Assembly (NCBI RefSeq): GCF_007678255.1
Contig: NZ_VEED01000044.1
Location: 1 to 5,911 of the forward strand
From: Bacillus sp. X1(2014)
Lineage (GTDB): Bacteria; Bacillota; Bacilli; Bacillales_B; DSM-18226
Direction of reading: 5' to 3'
DNA: 5,911 nt
In this document: positions 1-5,677 of the stretch, piece by piece
Layout of the letters: every line of letters begins with the position of its first letter
How positions within the stretch are numbered: the stretch's first letter is position 1
The notes under the pieces: generated by a model
The model's input: the letters and a program-made list of their open reading frames with translations, nothing else
What the model was told of the DNA's origin: nothing
Database searches by the model: none
Position numbers and translations under genes: made by a program

Positions 1-33
1 AGATTTTATTACTACTATTTTACAACAAAAAAA

Positions 34-70
34 CTGTAGGCAAGCTCGTTTTTTTCGAGTTTGTCTACAG
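34..70 (-). terminator. Long hairpin, probable terminator of the glutaredoxin-TrxR gene
   Basis: Two 15-base arms (34-48 and 56-70) flank a 7-base T loop. Read on the minus strand, the stem follows the reductase stop codon and is followed by seven T (complement of 27-33), as in an intrinsic terminator. On that strand two positions are A-C mismatches. On the plus strand the same positions are G-U pairs, so the stem is fully paired only in plus-strand RNA. It may therefore also belong to the 3' end of a gene entering from the left. Confidence 0.5.
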
Positions 71-74
71 TCTG

Positions 75-98
75 AGACGGCAGCTGCCGTCTTTTTTT
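75..98 (+). terminator. Rho-independent terminator for an off-window plus-strand gene
   Basis: A perfect 18-base palindrome (75-92, core GACGGCAGCTGCCGTC) runs directly into seven T (92-98) on the plus strand. No plus-strand gene lies before it in the window, so it should end a gene located left of base 1 that converges on the reductase gene. The T run overlaps the reductase stop codon (97-99). On the minus strand no T tract follows the palindrome. Confidence 0.7.
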
Positions 99-1362
99 AT
101 GAATACTGTGGGCGGAGTTTTGACCGTTTGTTGACGTGCTGCTCGGCACTTAAAGCTGCAATCGCCCCGTCAGCTGCTGAAATAACCGCTTGTTTAATCG
201 GAGTTCTTCTAGCGTCACCGCCTGCGAAGACGCCGTCAACATTTGTGCGAAGGTACTCATCTACCATGACATATCCTTCTTCGTCGCGGATCACTGCTCC
301 TTTTAAGAAGTCAGTTCCTGGCATCATTCCACCGAGATATAAGAAAATTCCATCCACATCCCATATCTGCTCTTCCTTTTTATCGGTAAGAACAACTATT
401 TGCTCCACACTATCTGTCCCAATAATTTCTCTTACACGATGACGTTTATAAATTTCTACATTTGAGTTATTTTCTAATACAGAAAGGTCTACATCGCCCT
501 TTAATTCAGTTGGAACTAACAACTTAACTGTTTTACAATACTTTGCCAATGTTTCTGCCTCGTGGATGGCTTCATCATTATCACCAACAACAGCGACCAC
601 TCTGTCTTGATAGAAGGCTGCATCACAGGTTGAACAATAGCTAACACCACGTCCTGTGTATTCTTCTTCCCCTTTAATCTTACCGAAAGGTGCTTTTGCT
701 CCTACAGCAATAAAGACACTTTTAGCTTTAATGGTACCTTCGGCTAATTCTATCATTTTGATTTCATCTGAAAAATCAACCGATAGGACAGTTGAACGAA
801 CGAATTCTGCTCCAAAATCCTTCGCTTGTGCTTGCATTCTTGTTAACAGTTCAAGCCCGGTAACTTCTTCGCGTACACCTGGGTAGTTCGCGATTTTATG
901 TGTGATGGCAAGTGTACCAGCTTTTGGGGCTTTATCAATCACGAGTGTTTTTAACTTGCCTCGGGCTGCATAAACAGCTGCAGATGCTCCGGCGGGACCG
1001 CCGCCGATGGTAACAAAATCATAGACTTCTTTAAGAACATTTTCATTGACTGCTTGAAAAATAGTATCAGCATTTACGTTGCTAGTTTCAGTCTTTGCAG
1101 AGCTAAGCACAGGAACTTGGTCTTCCGAGAGTCCAAGCAATTTATTTAATTTTTTCTCCTGAAAGCCAAGGACTAGTTTTCCATCAATAAGCGTTGCTGG
1201 TGTTCCATATATTTTCCGTTCCTTTAATTGATCAAAATATTCCTTATGTATGGAAGCATTCCGCTCTTCAAAATCAATGTGGCGATCTTTTAAGAATGAT
1301 TTTACTTTTTCACAATAAGGACAGCCGGAACTGCTATAAACGATCACTTCAGGTTTAGACAA
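97..1362 (-). CDS. Glutaredoxin-thioredoxin reductase fusion flavoprotein
   Basis: Cytoplasmic disulfide reductase of 421 residues. The N-terminal glutaredoxin fold (about 1-80) has a CPYC active site (C14, C17) and the cis-proline motif TP (54-55). After a linker (about 80-110) comes a thioredoxin-reductase-like module with the FAD motif GGGPAG (120-125), redox pair CSTC (C243, C246) and second FAD motif AGGD (380-383). Electrons probably pass from FAD to CSTC to the fused CPYC, so no separate thioredoxin would be needed, as in AhpF, which also carries an N-terminal redox domain. Two oddities: the usual GGGNSA nucleotide motif is GDNDEA (260-265), and the NADPH-specific HRRxxxR is absent, so NADH or another donor is possible. 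I chose the TTG start at 1362 because GGAGG (1372-1376) lies 9 bases upstream. The in-frame ATG at 1395 has no ribosome site and overlaps the -10 box. Family certain; substrate unknown. Confidence 0.88.
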   Translation of the reverse strand: MSKPEVIVYSSSGCPYCEKVKSFLKDRHIDFEERNASIHKEYFDQLKERKIYGTPATLIDGKLVLGFQEKKLNKLLGLSEDQVPVLSSAKTETSNVNADTIFQAVNENVLKEVYDFVTIGGGPAGASAAVYAARGKLKTLVIDKAPKAGTLAITHKIANYPGVREEVTGLELLTRMQAQAKDFGAEFVRSTVLSVDFSDEIKMIELAEGTIKAKSVFIAVGAKAPFGKIKGEEEYTGRGVSYCSTCDAAFYQDRVVAVVGDNDEAIHEAETLAKYCKTVKLLVPTELKGDVDLSVLENNSNVEIYKRHRVREIIGTDSVEQIVVLTDKKEEQIWDVDGIFLYLGGMMPGTDFLKGAVIRDEEGYVMVDEYLRTNVDGVFAGGDARRTPIKQAVISAADGAIAALSAEQHVNKRSKLRPQYS

Positions 1363-1371
1363 TTTTGCCAA

Positions 1372-1376
1372 CCTCC
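1372..1376 (-). promoter_or_regulatory. Ribosome binding site that fixes a TTG start
   Basis: GGAGG on the minus strand, within TTGGAGGTTGG, lies 9 bases before the TTG at 1360-1362. It falls inside the reading frame extended from the upstream ATG (1393-1395). That ATG would need a different ribosome site, and none is visible. This sets the protein start at 1362. Confidence 0.75.
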
Positions 1377-1393
1377 AATTATTTGATAATTTC

Positions 1394-1423
1394 ATAATAA
1401 TATAAATATTAAGTGAAAGTCAA
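1394..1423 (-). promoter_or_regulatory. Sigma-A-type promoter of the reductase gene
   Basis: On the minus strand TTGACT (1423-1418) is followed after 18 bases by TATTAT (1399-1394). Transcription would begin near 1387, leaving a leader of about 25 bases that contains the GGAGG and leads to the TTG start. The -10 box overlaps the upstream ATG, which argues against that codon as the start. The region is AT-rich and other -10 registers are possible. Confidence 0.55.
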
Positions 1424-1430
1424 TCCTTTT

Positions 1431-1445
1431 TAATAATTATTATAA
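1431..1445. promoter_or_regulatory. Candidate PerR box
   Basis: The 15 bases TAATAATTATTATAA differ at one position from the Bacillus PerR consensus TTATAATNATTATAA. The site ends 7 bases upstream of the -35 box of the reductase promoter. PerR is the peroxide-sensing Fur-family repressor that controls mrgA, katA and ahpCF in B. subtilis, which fits a redox gene. It overlaps the T-rich tail of the dps terminator, so the match could be helped by base composition. Confidence 0.45.
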
Positions 1446-1478
1446 ATAATAAAACAGTCCAACCAATGGTTGGACTGT
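1440..1478 (-). terminator. Rho-independent terminator of dps
   Basis: Perfect 11-bp arms ACAGTCCAACC (1454-1464) and GGTTGGACTGT (1468-1478) flank a 3-base loop. On the minus strand this lies 9 bases past the dps stop and is followed by TTTTATTATTTATA. It separates dps from the downstream reductase gene, so the two are not a simple operon. Confidence 0.85.
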
Positions 1479-1487
1479 AGTATGATT

Positions 1488-1934
1488 CTATATGGATCTG
1501 CCTAAGAAAGCCGTTAGCATCCAAACATGTTTCTCAAGACCAGAATGAATCGCAAGCAGCATATCTCCTGTTGTTTCATCATGATTTTCATCGGCAAAGC
1601 TCATGCCTTCTTTCAATTCGCCAATAATAATTGAGAAGTCATTTATAATTGATTCAACCATCTCATCCGCAGATTCGTTACCTGACGCTTCTTTAATTGA
1701 TGAGATTTCTAGGTATTCTTTCATTGTAGCAGCGGGTTTTCCGCCGATAGCTAGCAAGCGTTCTGCCAGTTCATCGACATGGATGCCAGCCTCATTATAA
1801 AACTCTTCAAATTTGACATGTAAGGTGAAAAATTGCCCACCTTTTACATACCAGTGATAGTTATGTAACTTCGTATACAGTACAGACCAGTTTGCAATCT
1901 GTTTGTTAAGTACACTGACTAATTGATTTTCCAT
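1488..1934 (-). CDS. dps: Dps/MrgA-family DNA-protecting ferritin
   Basis: Mini-ferritin of 148 residues, the usual family length. Dps forms a hollow 12-subunit shell in the cytoplasm that oxidises Fe2+ with hydrogen peroxide, stores the ferric core and so prevents hydroxyl-radical damage; many members also bind DNA. The inter-subunit ferroxidase ligands are visible: H27 in NYHWYVKG, H39 in FFTLH, then D54 and E58 in the pattern [12 protein letters not shown]. Overall it resembles B. subtilis MrgA and Listeria Dps. The start is the ATG at 1932-1934, with AAAGGAGG (1943-1950) 8 bases upstream. A longer reading from a GTG at 1955 would place that ribosome site inside the gene. It is transcribed alone and ends in a strong terminator. 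Regulation by PerR or SigB would be typical, but I see no clear box at its own promoter. Confidence 0.93.
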   Translation of the reverse strand: MENQLVSVLNKQIANWSVLYTKLHNYHWYVKGGQFFTLHVKFEEFYNEAGIHVDELAERLLAIGGKPAATMKEYLEISSIKEASGNESADEMVESIINDFSIIIGELKEGMSFADENHDETTGDMLLAIHSGLEKHVWMLTAFLGRSI

Positions 1935-1942
1935 AAAAATAG

Positions 1943-1950
1943 CCTCCTTT
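1943..1950 (-). promoter_or_regulatory. Ribosome binding site of dps
   Basis: AAAGGAGG on the minus strand, 8 bases before the ATG at 1932-1934. It decides the start against the in-frame GTG at 1953-1955, which lies upstream of it. Confidence 0.85.
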
Positions 1951-2046
1951 ATCACTTCACTTATATTATTACCAAAGATTCAGCAGAAATCCTGTATGTA
2001 TTTGAGGAATTTGTTGTCAATGTAGTGAAAAATTCATTGGTTTTAA

Positions 2047-2067
2047 AGAGCGCTACGCTCTATTTTT
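2047..2067 (+). terminator. Orphan hairpin with T tract
   Basis: AGAGCG (2047-2052), a 3-base loop, CGCTCT (2056-2061), then ATTTTT on the plus strand. It has the form of a short intrinsic terminator, yet no plus-strand gene precedes it for over 2 kb. It could end a small RNA, block stray transcription towards the hydrolase gene, or be a leftover repeat. Confidence 0.35.
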
Positions 2068-2133
2068 ATGTTACAAGCATGAAACAATTTGTAATAATAT
2101 AACCTATTATTTCCACATTGGCCATCTAATGTA

Positions 2134-2147
2134 ATTCATATATGAAT
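2134..2147. repeat. 14-bp perfect palindrome
   Basis: ATTCATATATGAAT is self-complementary across all 14 bases. It sits about 155 bases upstream of the hydrolase start and could be an operator for a dimeric regulator. AT-rich DNA produces such palindromes by chance, so the assignment is weak. Confidence 0.25.
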
Positions 2148-2301
2148 GGAAGATAATTCTATTTAGTAGACAAATCCCTTCATACTGGGCGCATTTTAGG
2201 TCCATGTTTCGTTACCACTTTTTGGGTAATGAATCAGTATGTAACAACTGTTAGCCTTATTAGTATGACAAGCGAGGAATAAATATTGGAGGTAATAATT
2301 T

Positions 2302-2904
2302 ATGAATAAATTTAAAAAATTACTAATTGCGACCGGACTTATCTTATCAATGTCAGCTTTTACGTTAAATGGAACAACTGAAGCGGCAACAACCACACAT
2401 AAAGTACAAACAGGTGAAACTTATTGGAAAATTGCCGTGAAGTACGGTTTAACTGTTAATAATCTAAAAAAAGCAAACAACAAAACTAGTAATCTTCTTT
2501 ATGCAGGATCTAATCTAGTAATCCCGAATTCTTCTGTTACGGCAGCAGAAAAAGATTTAATGGCACGATTAGTTCGTGCTGAGGCAGTAGGAGAGCCATA
2601 TGCAGGGAAAGTAGCCGTTGCAACGGTTATTCTTAACCGTGTATCCAGCCCTGATTTCCCAAATACTGTTAAAGGTGTTATTTATGAAAAGTCGAACGGG
2701 TACTATGCCTTCACGCCTGTAAAAAATGGAACAATTAATCAACCAGCTGATGCTGCTTCAAAACGAGCAGTGAATGAAGCACTTGCATTCAGAGGTCAGG
2801 GAAATGGATCATTATTTTTCTATAATCCAAAAACAGCTGTAAGTAAATGGATTTACTCGCGTCCAGTAACGGTAACCATTGGTAACCACCGATTCGCGAA
2901 ATAA
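2302..2904 (+). CDS. Secreted LysM plus SleB-type cell wall hydrolase
   Basis: Exported peptidoglycan hydrolase of 200 residues. Residues 1-29 look like a Sec signal peptide: basic MNKFKK, a hydrophobic core, and probable cleavage near TEA-A. A single LysM domain (about 33-76, from HKVQTGETYWKIA to NLVIP) should anchor it on cell wall glycan. The catalytic Hydrolase_2/SleB domain (about 84-199) shows RAEAVGEPYAGKVAVATVILNR, with E94 the likely catalytic acid, then FFYNPKTA and IGNHRFAK. Known relatives are the spore cortex enzymes SleB and CwlJ and the uncharacterised YkvT. The layout with LysM instead of the SleB N-terminal peptidoglycan-binding domain is common in this group, so a role in germination, sporulation or vegetative wall turnover cannot be decided here. 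The ATG start has GGAGG 9 bases upstream (2288-2292). It is a single gene ending in a shared terminator. Confidence 0.9.
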   Translation: MNKFKKLLIATGLILSMSAFTLNGTTEAATTTHKVQTGETYWKIAVKYGLTVNNLKKANNKTSNLLYAGSNLVIPNSSVTAAEKDLMARLVRAEAVGEPYAGKVAVATVILNRVSSPDFPNTVKGVIYEKSNGYYAFTPVKNGTINQPADAASKRAVNEALAFRGQGNGSLFFYNPKTAVSKWIYSRPVTVTIGNHRFAK

Positions 2905-2947
2905 AAGCTATGTTAAAGTAGTATTTCAAAAAAATGGTACTCTAAAC

Positions 2948-2989
2948 AAAAAGCAGTGATTTCCTAAAAATGGAATCACTGCTTTTTTT
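2948..2989. terminator. Bidirectional terminator between convergent genes
   Basis: Arms AAAAAGCAGTGATTTCC (2948-2964) and GGAATCACTGCTTTTT (2972-2987) pair with one bulged T around a 7-base loop. The plus strand ends in seven T (2983-2989), serving the hydrolase gene. The minus strand ends in TTTTTGTTT, serving the ureohydrolase gene, whose stop is at 3001-3003. Confidence 0.9.
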
Positions 2990-3000
2990 ATATTTAACTA

Positions 3001-3936
3001 TTAATCTTGTTTAATTTTTAGAGCAACCAGACTAGCAAATTCATGGATAATGGTGGCAGCAAGTAATGATGTAATCTGAGTCGGATCATATGGCGGCAAG
3101 ACCTCGACTAAGTCAAAACCAATAAAGTGAAAATCTGTTAGAGATCGGATGATTTGCAACGTTTCAAAACTATTTAAACCACCAACTTCTAGTGTTCCCG
3201 TTCCTGGTGCGCATGAAGGATCAACAAAATCAATATCAAAGCTTAAGAAACAAGGAGTATCACCAATTTTTGCTTTCATTTCATTCAAAACATTTTCGAT
3301 TCCTCGTTGCTTTAGCTCTGGCGTTGTAATCACGTGATAGCCTAAATCCGTGCTGGCGTCAATATCACCGGGATGGTTCAAGGTTCCTCGAATTCCTACT
3401 TGGAAAACCTTATCAGGAATGAGGAGATTCTCTTCGTATGCTCGGATGAATGGTGAACCATGCCAATACTTTTCTTCATAATATGTGTCCCAAGTATCTG
3501 TATGAGAATCAAAGTGAATTAAGGCAACAGGACCGTGCACTTTTACTGCGGCTCGAAGATGGGCTAATGTTACAGAATGATCTCCTCCTAGTCCAATTGG
3601 AATAATTCCTTTTTCCATCAAGTCCACCATTGCTTTTTCAATCACCTCATAGCTGCGATGGATGTTATGTGGAATGACAGATATATCACCGATGTCAATG
3701 GCATTACATTCGTCAAAAGGATAAACCTTGTGAATCGGATGATATGGGAATAGAGTCATTGACGATTGACGAATAGCTTGAGGTGCGAACCGAGCACCAA
3801 CACGAAAGGAGGCTGCAGTATCAAACGGGACACCAACAATGGCCAATTTAGCATTTTCCCTGTGGGAGGGTAACCTCATAAAGGTCCCGGTGGTACAAAA
3901 TTCTGGTTTAACATCAGGTGATAATGGATAGTGCAT
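3001..3936 (-). CDS. speB: Agmatinase-family ureohydrolase
   Basis: Cytoplasmic dinuclear-metal (usually Mn2+) ureohydrolase of 311 residues. Agmatinase splits agmatine into putrescine and urea. All metal ligands are present: H120 in GGDHSV, D143, H145 and D147 in HFDSHTDTW, and D234 and D236 in SFDIDFVDP. Also visible are H159 in WHGSPF, the family signature APGTGT (243-248) and E278 in GFDLVEV. The TGTFMRLP segment (16-23) and HFDSHTDTW resemble E. coli-type SpeB more than the shorter (290-residue) B. subtilis enzyme. Guanidinobutyrase, guanidinopropionase and Ni2+-dependent guanidine hydrolase share these motifs, so the substrate is not proven. The divergent putrescine importer favours agmatine. 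The ATG start has GGGGG (3945-3949) 7 bases upstream, and a sigma-54 promoter faces the gene. In B. subtilis speB follows speE for biosynthesis; standing alone under sigma-54 here suggests a catabolic role. Confidence 0.82.
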   Translation of the reverse strand: MHYPLSPDVKPEFCTTGTFMRLPSHRENAKLAIVGVPFDTAASFRVGARFAPQAIRQSSMTLFPYHPIHKVYPFDECNAIDIGDISVIPHNIHRSYEVIEKAMVDLMEKGIIPIGLGGDHSVTLAHLRAAVKVHGPVALIHFDSHTDTWDTYYEEKYWHGSPFIRAYEENLLIPDKVFQVGIRGTLNHPGDIDASTDLGYHVITTPELKQRGIENVLNEMKAKIGDTPCFLSFDIDFVDPSCAPGTGTLEVGGLNSFETLQIIRSLTDFHFIGFDLVEVLPPYDPTQITSLLAATIIHEFASLVALKIKQD

Positions 3937-3975
3937 TTAAGATTCCCCCATTTCTTATTTTCATATATTGTAAAT

Positions 3976-3992
3976 TGCAAGAATTGTGCCAA
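3976..3992 (-). promoter_or_regulatory. Sigma-54 (SigL) promoter of the ureohydrolase gene
   Basis: On the minus strand TTGGCAC (3992-3986), 5 bases, TTGCA (3980-3976), matching the consensus TGGCAC-N5-TTGCW at every fixed position. The predicted transcription start is near 3965, giving a leader of about 29 bases with the GGGGG ribosome site. Sigma-54 promoters need an ATP-hydrolysing activator, whose gene is not in the window. Confidence 0.85.
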
Positions 3993-4062
3993 ATGAAATG
4001 GTGAGAGGCATCGTTGCGAATGGAGCGAGAAACTATTTAATTGGGAATATTGTATGCATAGA

Positions 4063-4097
4063 TGAATAATTCAAAAGACTATAGGTTGACTATTCAA
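4063..4097. promoter_or_regulatory. Candidate activator binding site (UAS)
   Basis: TGAATAATTCAA (4063-4074) and TTGACTATTCAA (4086-4097) form an imperfect inverted repeat: TGAATA pairs with TATTCA and TCAA with TTGA. GACTAT also repeats directly at 11-base spacing (4077 and 4088), one helical turn. The site is about 40-70 bases upstream of the puuP -24 element and 70-105 from that of speB, a usual distance for a sigma-54 activator. The identity of the protein is unknown. Confidence 0.4.
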
Positions 4098-4133
4098 GAC
4101 CTCCCTTTGAGATTAATTTAAAAAATATGTAGT

Positions 4134-4150
4134 TTGGCACGGAAATTGCA
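4134..4150 (+). promoter_or_regulatory. Sigma-54 (SigL) promoter of puuP
   Basis: TTGGCAC (4134-4140), 5 bases, TTGCA (4146-4150): again a match at all fixed consensus positions, with the favoured G after TGGCAC. The predicted start is near 4161, leaving a leader of about 94 bases before the GTG at 4255. Confidence 0.87.
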
Positions 4151-4159
4151 AGTATATAT

Positions 4160-4171
4160 TTGAATTTTCAA
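4160..4171. promoter_or_regulatory. Near-palindrome at the puuP transcription start
   Basis: TTGAATTTTCAA is a 5-bp inverted repeat with a TT centre (6 bp if extended to TTTGAA/TTCAAA, 4159-4172). It matches TTGACTATTCAA at 4086-4097 in 10 of 12 bases, 74 bases away. It may be a second site for the same regulator, but it is short and AT-rich. Confidence 0.3.
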
Positions 4172-4219
4172 AAAAGTGAGGGGGAGTAAAAAATTTTCAG
4201 AAGACAAAGGATTTCTTTT

Positions 4220-4234
4220 ATGAAAGCGTTTTAA
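4220..4234 (+). promoter_or_regulatory. cre site (CcpA binding) in the puuP leader
   Basis: ATGAAAGCGTTTTAA fits the catabolite-responsive element consensus WTGNAANCGNWNNCA with one mismatch (A for C at position 14). It lies about 60-74 bases downstream of the predicted start and just before the ribosome site, a position where CcpA with HPr-Ser-P would block elongation when glucose is plentiful. Confidence 0.55.
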
Positions 4235-4240
4235 TCAAAA

Positions 4241-4246
4241 GGGAGG
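4241..4246 (+). promoter_or_regulatory. Ribosome binding site that fixes the GTG start of puuP
   Basis: GGGAGG, within AAAAGGGAGGT, lies 8 bases before the GTG at 4255-4257. An ATG at 4248-4250 is out of frame and only one base past the site, too close to be used. Confidence 0.8.
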
Positions 4247-4254
4247 TATGATAG

Positions 4255-5595
4255 GTGGAGAATGGCGTAAAGCTGAAAAGATCGTTAAAGTTGTGGCAGG
4301 TCGTAATCATGGGGTTAGCTTATATGACACCCATGGTGGTTTTTGACACATTTGGAATTGTTTCTGGTGTAACCCAGGGGCATGTACCAGCAGCCTATAT
4401 TATTGCATTGATTGGGATGCTGTTTACAGCGTCAAGTTATGGGAAGCTTGTTAAGGTTTTCCCTCAAGCTGGATCAGCCTATACGTATACCCAAAAAGCG
4501 ATGAACAGGCATCTGGGTTTTCTAGTTGGATGGTCTTCACTGCTTGATTATTTGTTTTTGCCAATGGTAAACGCTTTGTTAACAAAACTGTACCTCAATG
4601 CATTGTTCCCATCTGTGCCAGATTTTATTTGGGTATTAGTGTTTGTAGGAATTGTTACATTCCTAAACCTGCGAAGCGTAAATGCCCTGGCAAATTTCAA
4701 TACATTATTTGTTCTTGTTCAAATACTGATCATGGTTGTCTTTATTATCCTTGTTATTAAAGGTTTACATTCGGGAGAGGGAACAGGAACTGTTTTTAGC
4801 TTAAACCCATTTTTTGTTGAAGGCATGAACCTGCCTGTCCTTATTACCGGTGCAACGATTCTTTGCTTTTCTTTCCTGGGTTTTGATGCTGTTACAACAT
4901 TGTCTGAAGAAACTCCCAATCCGCAAAAGACGATCCCAAAAGCAATAATGCTTACAGCTTTATGGGGAGGGGTTATTTTTATTACCACATCGTTTTTTAT
5001 TCAATCATTTTTTCCAGATATATCTAGATTCAAAGAACCTGATGCCGCACTTCCAGAAATTGCTCTATATGTAGGTGGTAAGCTGTTCCAATCGATTTTC
5101 TTGTGTACAACCTTTGTTAATACACTAGCCTCCGGACTTGCATCACATGCTAGTGTTTCCCGACTCTTGTATGTGATGGGGCGTGACAAGGTATTTCCGG
5201 AAAAATGGTTTGGATACGTTCATCCAAAATGGCGGACACCTGCAATTAATGTTTTAGTTGTGGGTGTCATCTCATTGTCGGCCTGGTTCTTCGATCTCGT
5301 TACGGCGACTTCGTTAATTAATTTTGGTGCGTTAATGGCCTTTACGTTTGTCAATCTTTCTGTTATTAGTCACTTTGCCGTTCGTCAAAAGCTGCACAGG
5401 ACACCTAGAGGTTTTTTGGATTACGTTATAATGCCTTTAATTGGTGCGGGGGCGGTCGGGATCCTTTGGATTAATCTAGAGGTTAGTTCCTTGATTATGG
5501 GAATTCTTTGGTTCATTACTGGATTTACTTACTTACTTTTTCTAACAAAGGCATTCCGAATAGCGCCACCCCAATATAAAGCGGAGGAAGCATAA
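4255..5595 (+). CDS. puuP: Putrescine importer, PuuP family (APC superfamily)
   Basis: Inner-membrane amino acid/polyamine/organocation permease of 446 residues, about 12 membrane helices, close to the 461 residues of E. coli PuuP. PuuP takes up putrescine driven by the proton gradient. Long stretches match my memory of E. coli Puu[21 protein letters not shown] (91-103), [20 protein letters not shown] (200-219) and [17 protein letters not shown] (295-311). Y99 in LLDYLFLP corresponds, from memory, to Tyr110 implicated in putrescine uptake in E. coli. The predicted helices run from about 13 to 431, ending in a short charged tail. The GTG start is supported by GGGAGG 8 bases upstream. It diverges from the ureohydrolase gene, with its own sigma-54 promoter and a cre site, so it is probably induced under nitrogen need or by substrate and repressed by glucose. 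A related diamine or agmatine as substrate is possible. Confidence 0.9.
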   Translation: MENGVKLKRSLKLWQVVIMGLAYMTPMVVFDTFGIVSGVTQGHVPAAYIIALIGMLFTASSYGKLVKVFPQAGSAYTYTQKAMNRHLGFLVGWSSLLDYLFLPMVNALLTKLYLNALFPSVPDFIWVLVFVGIVTFLNLRSVNALANFNTLFVLVQILIMVVFIILVIKGLHSGEGTGTVFSLNPFFVEGMNLPVLITGATILCFSFLGFDAVTTLSEETPNPQKTIPKAIMLTALWGGVIFITTSFFIQSFFPDISRFKEPDAALPEIALYVGGKLFQSIFLCTTFVNTLASGLASHASVSRLLYVMGRDKVFPEKWFGYVHPKWRTPAINVLVVGVISLSAWFFDLVTATSLINFGALMAFTFVNLSVISHFAVRQKLHRTPRGFLDYVIMPLIGAGAVGILWINLEVSSLIMGILWFITGFTYLLFLTKAFRIAPPQYKAEEA

Positions 5596-5677
5596 ACGAA
5601 TAATCTTTTTATGATAGCAGTGGATTCTGTGATATGTAAAGGGTTCTATTTTCGGATGCTTTCTAATTAAAAGACAC

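Larger units (their letters stand above)
1935..2301. other. Intergenic region between divergent dps and the cell wall hydrolase gene
   Basis: This 367-base stretch contains no convincing gene. On the minus strand a perfect TTGACA (2020-2015) lies about 80 bases upstream of dps, but only poor -10 sequences follow (CATACA at 16 bases, TACAGG at 18), so the dps promoter is uncertain. An orphan hairpin (2047-2061) and a 14-bp palindrome (2134-2147) are listed separately. Arms AATAATA (2093-2099) and TATTATT (2105-2111) form a further AT-only inverted repeat. I could not identify a promoter for the hydrolase gene; its ribosome site GGAGG is at 2288-2292. Confidence 0.6.
3937..4254. promoter_or_regulatory. 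Divergent sigma-54 control region
   Basis: These 318 bases separate the start codons of the ureohydrolase (minus) and the putrescine importer (plus). They hold two outward-facing sigma-54 promoters (-24 elements 3992 and 4134, about 142 bases apart), near-palindromic TTGA..TCAA motifs between and beside them, and a cre site in the importer leader. The space between the promoters fits a shared upstream activating sequence for an enhancer-binding protein, as RocR serves the B. subtilis roc genes. I see no open reading frame of note. Confidence 0.75.

Noticed and set aside
128..442. Plus-strand open frame opposite the reductase
   Set aside because: Shadow of the real gene: low-complexity Ser/Pro-rich product, no ribosome site, no recognisable domain. 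The same holds for the other opposite-strand frames over the dps, ureohydrolase and importer genes.
1935..1955. Longer dps reading starting at GTG 1955
   Set aside because: It places the AAAGGAGG ribosome site inside the coding sequence; the ATG at 1934 has ideal spacing and starts at the family's usual N-terminus.
1961..1975. PerR-like sequence upstream of dps (GGTAATAATATAA)
   Set aside because: Only one half-site is close to consensus; the other half matches poorly.
1991..2020. TTGACA as the dps promoter
   Set aside because: The -35 is perfect but no acceptable -10 follows at 16-18 bases, so I did not list it as a promoter.
2196..2396. Minus-strand open frame across the hydrolase start
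   Set aside because: Overlaps the signal peptide region of a well-supported gene and has no recognisable product.
4220..4234. Four-codon leader peptide (ATG AAA GCG TTT TAA) with AAAGGA 8 bases upstream
   Set aside because: Too short to judge, shows no attenuator-like structure after it, and the same bases are better explained as a cre site.
4248..4250. ATG as start of the importer
   Set aside because: Out of frame with the permease and one base past the ribosome site.
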